64,000 bases of DNA from Aminobacter aganoensis. GTDB lineage: Bacteria; Pseudomonadota; Alphaproteobacteria; Rhizobiales; Rhizobiaceae. Both the position numbers and the translations under genes were made by a program. The notes below the pieces were generated by a model that was given only the letters and a program-made list of their open reading frames with translations, did not search any database and had not been told where the DNA came from. Where the stretch lies: contig NZ_JACHOU010000002.1 in assembly GCF_014206975.1 (NCBI RefSeq), positions 640,644 to 704,643 of the forward strand, read 5' to 3'. Numbering within the stretch: position 1 is the first letter of the stretch; every line of letters begins with the position of its first letter. This document shows positions 57,818 through 64,000 of this stretch, piece by piece.

Positions 57818-59316
57818 CAGCTTGCCCTCCTGAGGCTGTCGTAGCGGGCGCAGTCGGCCTGCGGCTCGATCGCCAAGCGCAGTGCGTCGGGTGTGAGGAT
57901 GGTGATGGCCGGCGCCGGATCGCGGCGTCGGGCCAGGATGTTGAGGATGACGTCCGACGAGCAGACGTTCTCGGACAGCGCCTGCTGGCAGGCGGTCTCG
58001 ACGGCATCGAGCCCATCCGACAGCACCGCGGTCAGGATCGACACCATCTGCCGGTCGCCGTCGTCGGCGGCCTTCAGCCTGCGCCTGACCCGCTCCATCG
58101 CCGACGGCAGTTCCCAGCCTTGGAACGGCGCGCCGTTGCGCAGCGCGCCGGGCTTGCGCGCCAGCACCGGGACGTAGTGCCAAGGATCGTAGACCGTCTG
58201 GTTGCGGCCGAACGAGCGGGCATGCTCACCAACGATCGTGCCGTCCTGGCGCACGACGATGCGATCGGCATAGGCCTGGATCTCGACGGGTCTGCCGACA
58301 GCGGTCGAGATCACCGAGTATTTGTTGTTGTCGAAGCGCACGGTGCAGGTCTTCGACACCGAGGCAGGAACGGTGTGGAATCCGTCGAAGGGACCACGAT
58401 ACTCGACCAGCTTGCCGCGTTCCTCCTCGAACACATCCCAGATGGTGCGCTCCGGCTGGTCGATATGGCGATGCGCCCTGGCGTAGGCGACGCACTTGTC
58501 GAGCAGCCATGCGTTCAGCTGCTCGTAGTTCTGGAAGCGCAGCCGCGGCGTGAAGAAGCGTTCGCGCACCAGCCCGACTTGGTTCTCGACCTGACCCTTC
58601 TCCCAGCCCGAGGCCGGCGTGCAGGCGACGGGCTGCACCAGATAGTGGCTGCACATCTGCAGGAAGCGACGGTTGTATTGCCGGTCCTTGCCGACGAAGA
58701 CTGTCTCCACCGCCGTCTTCATGTTGTCGTAGATGCCGCGCGTGCAGGCGCCGCCGAAGAAGGCGAAGGCCCGGTCGTGGGCATCGAACACCATCTCCTG
58801 CGTCTCGCGCGGATAGGCCCGCACGAACATCATGCGGCTGTGGCAGAGCCGGACGTGAGCGACCTTCACGGTCACCGTCACGCCGGCAAGCAGGACGATC
58901 TCGTGGCTCCAGTCGAACTGGTAGGCCTCGCCCGGCGCGAAGAGCAGCGGCACGTAGGCCTCGGCCGCCGCCGATCCTCTCGTCTTCGCCCAGCTCCCCG
59001 CGTATCGGCGCACGGCGTCGTAGCCGCCCTCATAGCCAAGCGCGCGAAGCTCCTCGTAGATCCGGATCAGCGTCAGTTGCTCGCGCGCCGACTTGCCGAG
59101 ATTGCCATTAAGGAGCCCGTCGAGCTGGTCCTTCCACGGTCCGGTCTTCGGCTTCGGCTGTCGCTCCCGCTCATAGGAGAACGACGTCTCGTCGGACCTG
59201 AGGATCTTGCGGACGGTGTTGCGCGACACGTGCAGCTCGCGGCAGATCCGCTTGAGCGACCACCCCTGCACATGAAAGGCACGCCGAACCCGGGCGATCG
59301 TATCCACTGACTTCAT
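57817..59316 (-). CDS. istA: IS21-family transposase IstA
   Basis: 499 residues. N-terminal helix-turn-helix ([19 protein letters not shown]), then a DDE retroviral-type integrase core with [16 protein letters not shown] and [10 protein letters not shown] Mu-type C-terminal domain follows. It looks intact. Confidence 0.96.
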   Translation of the reverse strand: MKSVDTIARVRRAFHVQGWSLKRICRELHVSRNTVRKILRSDETSFSYERERQPKPKTGPWKDQLDGLLNGNLGKSAREQLTLIRIYEELRALGYEGGYDAVRRYAGSWAKTRGSAAAEAYVPLLFAPGEAYQFDWSHEIVLLAGVTVTVKVAHVRLCHSRMMFVRAYPRETQEMVFDAHDRAFAFFGGACTRGIYDNMKTAVETVFVGKDRQYNRRFLQMCSHYLVQPVACTPASGWEKGQVENQVGLVRERFFTPRLRFQNYEQLNAWLLDKCVAYARAHRHIDQPERTIWDVFEEERGKLVEYRGPFDGFHTVPASVSKTCTVRFDNNKYSVISTAVGRPVEIQAYADRIVVRQDGTIVGEHARSFGRNQTVYDPWHYVPVLARKPGALRNGAPFQGWELPSAMERVRRRLKAADDGDRQMVSILTAVLSDGLDAVETACQQALSENVCSSDVILNILARRRDPAPAITILTPDALRLAIEPQADCARYDSLRRAS

Positions 59317-59638
59317 CCCCTCTCCACCCGCTCGCCGAAACGAACGGATGATCGCAGATCGACTTCACGAGGGGGGTCAAAATTGGACGCCGATCCTCCC
59401 GTCTAGGGGGTCAAAATTGCATGCCGATTCACATTCAGGGGAATGGCCCTTGAACGCCACTTAAATTTAAGATCGTCGAATCGCCCCCCATCTGGAGCGG
59501 CGCCAGGAACGGCTTGTAGAGCTAAATCGCCGGCGCTTGGAAAACTTACGCACCAGTGGCGAGTTGCTTCGCCAAGCAGAAGTGGCTCGGTTTGTTTGAA
59601 CAGTTTCCGGGCTTTCGCTAAGTGGATTGCTGCCTCGG

Positions 59639-60472
59639 TTAGGCTGCCATCGGGATTGATGACTGCGCATTGAAGTAGGCCTCGTCTGGCGTCTGCCGGT
59701 CAAGGCTCGAATGAGGTCTGCGAGCGTTGTAGAAGTGGTCGATGTATCGGCCGAGTGAAGCTCTTGCCTCCGACACGCTGGCGTAGGCGCGAAGGTAGAC
59801 CTCCTCGTATTTGATCGTGCGCCAGAGCCTCTCGACGAACACGTTGTCGCGCCATGCGCCCTTGCCGTCCATGCTGATGGCGATCTCGTGCTTCTTCAGC
59901 AGATCGGTGAAGGCGACGCTGGTGAACTGGCTGCCCTGGTCCGAGTTGAAGATGTCAGGCTTGCCGTATCTCGCCAGCGCCTCCTCGACAGCCTCGATGC
60001 AGAACGCCGTGTCCATGGTGATCGAGAGCCGCCAGGCCAGCACCTTGCGGCTGAACCAGTCGACCACGGCCGCGAGATAGACAAAGCCACGCGCCATGGG
60101 GATGTATGTGATGTCGATCGCCCAGACCTGGTTGGATCGCGTAATCGGCAGCTTGTGCAAGAGGTATGGGTAGATCTTGTGGCCCGGAGCCGGCTTCGAG
60201 GTGTTCGGGCGCCGATAGATCGCCGCGATCCTCATGCGCTTCATCAGTGTCGCGACGTGGAGCCGGCCGACATCGAAGCCCTCGCGAACGAGGAAGTCGC
60301 GCATCATGCGGCTGCCCGCGAACGGATAATCCAGATGCAGTTTGTCGATCCGCAGCATCAACACCAGATCGGCAGCGGGAACCGGTCGCGGCAGATAGTA
60401 GACGCTCCCCCGGCTGATGCCGAGGGCCGCCGCCTGCTTCCTGACGGGCAAGGGGTGCTGACGGTCGATCAT
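59639..60472 (-). CDS. IS3-family transposase, OrfB
   Basis: 277 residues with the integrase core: first Asp in VWAIDITYIPM, second in FNSDQGSQFTS, Glu in VFVERLWRTIKYEEV. Its start overlaps the OrfA stop by ATGA; in the family a -1 frameshift makes the OrfAB fusion. Confidence 0.95.
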   Translation of the reverse strand: MIDRQHPLPVRKQAAALGISRGSVYYLPRPVPAADLVLMLRIDKLHLDYPFAGSRMMRDFLVREGFDVGRLHVATLMKRMRIAAIYRRPNTSKPAPGHKIYPYLLHKLPITRSNQVWAIDITYIPMARGFVYLAAVVDWFSRKVLAWRLSITMDTAFCIEAVEEALARYGKPDIFNSDQGSQFTSVAFTDLLKKHEIAISMDGKGAWRDNVFVERLWRTIKYEEVYLRAYASVSEARASLGRYIDHFYNARRPHSSLDRQTPDEAYFNAQSSIPMAA

Positions 60473-60777
60473 CGTCTTGCGCTCAGCAACCCCGCCTTGG
60501 TGAGCGCGCCGGCTAAAAAATCGTTCGTGAGCGTCAACTCACCGATCTTGGCGTGCAGTTCCTTCACGTCGATCGGTGGCGGCGCTTCGGTCCTGCTGTC
60601 GCCGCCGAAGACTTCAGCTGCCCCTTCCAGAAGCTGCGTGCGCCACGACGTGATCTGATTGGCATGCACGTCGAACTGCTCGGCCAACTCAGCCAGCGTC
60701 TTCTCGCCCTTGATCGCGGCAAGCGCCACCTTCGCCTTGAAGGCCGGGCTGTGGTTCCGGCGAGGTCGTCTGCTCAT
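60469..60777 (-). CDS. IS3-family transposase, OrfA
   Basis: 102 residues with a helix-turn-helix (LAELAEQFDVHANQITSWR) and a C-terminal leucine-rich coiled coil. It binds the inverted repeats. Confidence 0.93.
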   Translation of the reverse strand: MSRRPRRNHSPAFKAKVALAAIKGEKTLAELAEQFDVHANQITSWRTQLLEGAAEVFGGDSRTEAPPPIDVKELHAKIGELTLTNDFLAGALTKAGLLSARR

Positions 60778-61006
60778 GGTATCTCCTGTTCACGGCATCA
60801 TGCCGATATCAGGCAGAAATGCCACTTATCCCAACTGTCCAGATTCCCAGAGCCACCTCTCTTTCTAGAAACTGAACGGGCCGAGACCGGCAACCACGGT
60901 TAAGAAGCATGTGGACGCCGTCCGCGACAGAGATAGAACCCGGTCGCGAACGCGAGAGCCAACTAGACTAGCGATTGGGCTGCAAAGGCGACGCTGGGCC
61001 CGCTTG

Positions 61007-61846
61007 TCACGGCGCGTTGAGCCGTCGAGCGAGCGGCAACAGACCGGCCGTTGCCAACGGAGTTGGGCGTGCACTTCCACGCCGATAGATGACAGGAGAG
61101 CTTCCGAATATTGCACGAAATCGCTTCGAAAAATGCAGCGGGTCGGTGTAGCCGCAGTGGAGCGCTACTTCAGCGACGCTTAAATTCGTCTGCGTGAGCA
61201 GGGTCTCTGCGCGAGCCACACGGAAAAGTTCCAAAGCTCTGACAAATCCCGTGCCATATTTGTCGGAGAACAGTCGGGCTAGATGTTCCTTGGAGACGTG
61301 CGCCACTGAAGCTAATTCAGTCATATCAATGGGCCGCATTCTCCTAGCCCATTCTTCTTTGATGTAGGTAAGAGCTGCCCCTAATGCCCTATGCTCTCCA
61401 ATTTCCGGCTGGGGATGAGGTAAGTTGACGAACATTTGGAGAATAATGTCGACCACCCGCTCTGCGTGACTTACCCAGTCGGAGAAATCCTCCTCACTCA
61501 GCCAAAGCAGATACTCAAGCAAACCCGGCAGTGGTCCAGGTGATATTTGCCTCAATACTGGCCACGATGACGCCTCGGGGCGGGGCGAAATTTCAAAAAA
61601 AACATAGTTGATCCGGCATTCGGTACACGTATGCCATTCGGCGTACATCCCTTCACGGGCGAGAAGAAGGGTACCAGGTTCGAGGGTCATGTCGACGCCG
61701 CCGTCAAGCCAGTTCCAATTTGATCTGCCGGCAGTGGTCCACACGAACTGCCACTCTGTAATGCTTCGTGGCTTGGCGCTGACGCCCAGAGGATAGGTCG
61801 CACGAGTCGGCCTATAAACCCCTGAGCGGTGACGAAGTGAGATCAT
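61007..61846 (-). CDS. AraC family transcriptional regulator
   Basis: 279 residues. The N-terminal cupin-like sensor (LEPGTLLLAREGMYAEWHT) and the two C-terminal helix-turn-helix motifs (MTELASVAHVSKEHLARLFS; NLSVAEVALHCGYTDPLHFS) are clear. It may control the neighbouring transketolase pair, which runs on the same strand upstream of it (inference). Confidence 0.9.
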   Translation of the reverse strand: MISLRHRSGVYRPTRATYPLGVSAKPRSITEWQFVWTTAGRSNWNWLDGGVDMTLEPGTLLLAREGMYAEWHTCTECRINYVFFEISPRPEASSWPVLRQISPGPLPGLLEYLLWLSEEDFSDWVSHAERVVDIILQMFVNLPHPQPEIGEHRALGAALTYIKEEWARRMRPIDMTELASVAHVSKEHLARLFSDKYGTGFVRALELFRVARAETLLTQTNLSVAEVALHCGYTDPLHFSKRFRAIFGSSPVIYRRGSARPTPLATAGLLPLARRLNAP

Positions 61847-62070
61847 ATATGGCCACGTATCACGACGCGACGTGGCTACTCAACAAACTCGGCATGGTGG
61901 GGCGAAATCCAAATGGAACGGGGTTGCCGACCACTCGAAAACAGATAGCCTGTTCCGCAGTTCAAAGGGTGCCACGAGTTCGGTGTCGTACCCTTTCATG
62001 CGCGCTCCAATAGCCCACTAGCCAGCGAGACCGCGGGTAGCCACGACTTAGATAAGACCGACGGGTGCGT

Positions 62071-63105
62071 CTATATAATGCCGTATGAGGGTTTTCCTTT
62101 GCTGTGCGATTTCGTCGTGGGGTTGAGCTCGGTGATGTTGACAAGTATCGATGGGTCGAGATCAAGAAGGCCTTGAGCGGCTTTCAAAATCGCAGGGGCA
62201 TCCATGTGCTGCCTGGCCAGCAAATAGACTTCCGTTCCACCACGAGCATAGGTGTCCCGAAGTCCCAGGCGAACGAGGCGGCGGTTGGAACCGCGCTCTG
62301 CCATGAGCTCCGCCACCGCCGAGCCAAGCCCACCTGTAGTAAGGTGGTTCTCAACGACAATCGTTGCCCGGGTGCGTTCGACAGCATCTAGCACGGCAAC
62401 GTCATCAAGCGGCCGAACGGTCGAGATGTGAAGGTGGTGGACCCCCACACCAGCATTCTGCAGCCATTGCGCGGCAAGAATCGCCGGCGAGGTGGTGATC
62501 GACGATGAGATAAGCGCGAGGTCCGTGCCGTGACTTAGTTCCCTGGCGACACCCAACTCGAAAGGGGTGTCAAAAAGGACTGGAACCTCGGTGGTCAAGA
62601 GTTCCGGCCGCGGTATTCTGCAGTAGACGGGTCCGTCCACGGGATCGAGCGTCGGCAGCATGGTGCGAATTTCGGTTGCATCCGCCAAGTCCAGGATAAC
62701 CATTCCGGGAATCGCTCGCATCAATGCGACGTCATCGATAGCCTGGTGGCTCACGCCTCCAAAGTTTAGACCCGCGAAACCGCCTATGAGGCGGACGCGC
62801 ATTTTCGGATAGGCAATGGCCATCACCATCTGATCAAAGGTTCGCCGAGTGAGAAAGGTGGCAATCGTGTGCACGAAAGGCGTCAGGCCGCCGCGTGCCA
62901 TCCCGCCGGCCACGCCTATCATGTTCTGCTCCGCCATCCCAATGTTGAGGAATCTCTCAGGATGAGCATCTCGAAAGGCGGAAAGATTATTCCCAGCAGT
63001 GTCTCCTGCCAGAACCACAACATCTGGTCGAGGACCAGCATACTCCAGAAAGGCGGTCCCATACGGGTTCGCAATGCGGTCATTCACGAGCTTTGCGCTG
63101 GTCAT
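62071..63105 (-). CDS. Transketolase, C-terminal subunit
   Basis: 344 residues: the pyrimidine-binding and C-terminal domains of transketolase. Key parts are IGMAEQNMIGVAGGMARGGL (the Glu activating thiamine diphosphate) and GGFAGLNFGGVSHQAIDDVA. Functional as a complex with the N-terminal subunit. Its start overlaps the end of that gene by ATGA. Two-subunit transketolases often act in special sugar catabolism. Confidence 0.9.
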   Translation of the reverse strand: MTSAKLVNDRIANPYGTAFLEYAGPRPDVVVLAGDTAGNNLSAFRDAHPERFLNIGMAEQNMIGVAGGMARGGLTPFVHTIATFLTRRTFDQMVMAIAYPKMRVRLIGGFAGLNFGGVSHQAIDDVALMRAIPGMVILDLADATEIRTMLPTLDPVDGPVYCRIPRPELLTTEVPVLFDTPFELGVARELSHGTDLALISSSITTSPAILAAQWLQNAGVGVHHLHISTVRPLDDVAVLDAVERTRATIVVENHLTTGGLGSAVAELMAERGSNRRLVRLGLRDTYARGGTEVYLLARQHMDAPAILKAAQGLLDLDPSILVNITELNPTTKSHSKGKPSYGII

Positions 63106-63920
63106 GCCGAAGCTCCTTTTGCCAAGTCGTTGCGAGCGAGTTCCGCTTCATCTTTGGTGAAGCTAACCATGTGCAGTTTCTCGCGGTGAGACAGCGATGG
63201 GATGCCCTTCCAGATGCAGGTGCGACACGCAATCGCCCGCGTTCGCTTGCCGTCCCCTGCCTCGATTGCATTTGCAATCGCATGAAGGTCATGGCCGTCG
63301 ATTTCCGCTGCATCCAATCCAAAGGCCTGTAGTTTCTCCACGACGGGATCAATCCGCATTACCCTATCGACGGACCCGTCAACCTGGCTGTCGTTTAGGT
63401 CGAAGAGAATGACGAGATTCACCAATTGATAGTGGCCGCAGGTCATTAGCGCTTCCCAGGTCTGGCCTTCCTGCAACTCGCCGTCGGACACGAGGACGAA
63501 GATCTTTCCTTGCTCGCCGCGAAGGCGCCGGGCGAGGGCCAGTCCGACCGCCTGACTTAACCCTTGCCCGAGGGAACCGATCGAAAAGATGGTTCCTGGC
63601 ACTTCTCCGCTAGGGATTAGATCAAGGGGGCTGCCGTCTTGCTGAAAGGTGTTGAACTCATCTTCGCTAAGCTCACCTAATGCAACCAGCATGGCCCAAA
63701 GGGGCAATGCATAATGGGACGGTGAAAGAACGAAGCCGTCCCCGCGCCCGCGATCCATGCTTTGTACGTGTATTGCGCTGAGGATCTCAGCCGCGGAGCA
63801 GGCTTGTCCCAAGTAGGACATACCGCGTGCGATCGTCATCTCCAGGGCCTTGGACCGAATGTCGTGCGCGACTGCTTGCGCGCGCCTATGCCAATCTTGA
63901 TTGTCTAGAGCGTGTCGCAC
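63102..63920 (-). CDS. Transketolase, N-terminal subunit
   Basis: 272 residues with the thiamine-diphosphate domain: GSLGQGLSQAVG and VSDGELQEGQTWEALM, then DLNDSQVDG (metal and cofactor site). The GTG start at 63920 directly abuts the stop of an upstream transposase frame. The operon may have lost its native promoter. Confidence 0.88.
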   Translation of the reverse strand: MRHALDNQDWHRRAQAVAHDIRSKALEMTIARGMSYLGQACSAAEILSAIHVQSMDRGRGDGFVLSPSHYALPLWAMLVALGELSEDEFNTFQQDGSPLDLIPSGEVPGTIFSIGSLGQGLSQAVGLALARRLRGEQGKIFVLVSDGELQEGQTWEALMTCGHYQLVNLVILFDLNDSQVDGSVDRVMRIDPVVEKLQAFGLDAAEIDGHDLHAIANAIEAGDGKRTRAIACRTCIWKGIPSLSHREKLHMVSFTKDEAELARNDLAKGASA

Positions 63921-64000
63921 TTAATCGGTCTCATATCCGGCAGCCTTGAAGAAGTTTCGGCATTGTGTTGGGTCGAAGAGGTCACAGATATCGCCGATTG
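63921..64000 (-). CDS. C-terminal tail of a probable IS630-family transposase (partial)
   Basis: The last 25 codons are present: IGDICDLFDPTQCRNFFKAA then GYETD and stop. The CxNFF/YF-AAGY ending is typical of IS630-type transposases. The rest lies beyond the window. Confidence 0.5.
   Translation of the reverse strand, partial: IGDICDLFDPTQCRNFFKAAGYETD

Larger units (their letters stand above)
56942..59433 (-). mobile_element. IS21-family insertion sequence
   Basis: The element carries istA and istB. Its ends are inverted: TGTCAATCGGCGCGCAA on the left and, on the other strand, TGTGAATCGGCATGCAA on the right. A second inner copy, GGATCGGCGT.CAAT.TTGACCCCCCTCGT in both arms, matches the multiple terminal repeats of the family. 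The 7 bp direct repeat TTCAGGG flanks it (56935-56941 and 59434-59440). Confidence 0.9.
59597..60841 (-). mobile_element. IS3-family insertion sequence (ends approximate)
   Basis: Two overlapping transposase frames fill it. Related ends are TGAACAGTTTCC...TAAGTGGATTGCTGCCT on the left and, on the other strand, TGGACAGTT...TAAGTGGCATTTCTGCCT on the right. The inverted repeats are imperfect and no target duplication is visible, so the boundaries carry some uncertainty. Confidence 0.75.

Overview
The window is GC-rich DNA from an alphaproteobacterium, most likely a Hyphomicrobiales member of the Mesorhizobium/Aminobacter/Phyllobacterium type. Evidence for this is the gene style (Usg, DUF982 and DUF1488 proteins, a ROSE-type RNA thermometer, CIRCE-controlled multiple groESL operons, PhnA-like membrane protein), strong GGAGG ribosome sites and the codon usage. 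No tRNA, rRNA or CRISPR array was seen. Genus assignment is inference.

Left part (1-6.2 kb): ordinary metabolism. A three-domain kinase/M23/class III aminotransferase fusion faces an Lrp-type regulator. A MocR/PdxR regulator, a thioredoxin-like protein, a glutamine amidotransferase and the PLP-homeostasis protein YggS follow.

Propane-oxidation region (about 6.4-24.8 kb): a soluble diiron propane/MimABCD-type monooxygenase operon reads leftwards as hydroxylase alpha, a tiny coupled ORF, reductase, hydroxylase beta, coupling protein, amidohydrolase, DUF59 protein, dedicated GroEL-like chaperonin and, after about 120 bp, an aquaporin. A perfect sigma-54 promoter lies upstream of the alpha subunit gene and another upstream of a zinc alcohol dehydrogenase gene. 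Two sigma-54 enhancer-binding activators flank the region. One has the canonical GAFTGA loop, the other reads GAYTNA. Between hydroxylase and dehydrogenase sit five unassigned accessory genes, including a beta-propeller-like and a coiled-coil protein.

Stress island (about 24.9-55.8 kb): bracketed by two diverged, AT-rich, about 350 bp noncoding repeats in direct orientation. It holds NhaA, a response regulator and histidine kinase, an S21 paralogue, a cold-shock protein, two transglutaminase-like proteins, a glucoamylase-family protein, a large catalase, an esterase/PHB depolymerase, a DUF892 ferritin-like protein, two groESL operons with CIRCE elements, two Hsp20 genes (the first behind a ROSE thermometer and an RpoH-like promoter) and many small proteins. 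The segment at 25.3-26.7 kb is a decayed inverted copy of 43.4-46.9 kb that lacks groESL.

Right part (55.8-64 kb): a broken AbiE-type toxin-antitoxin pair, an intact-looking IS21-family element with a 7 bp target duplication, an IS3-family element, an AraC regulator, a split transketolase pair and the tail of what looks like an IS630-family transposase. This is a mobile-element-rich boundary.
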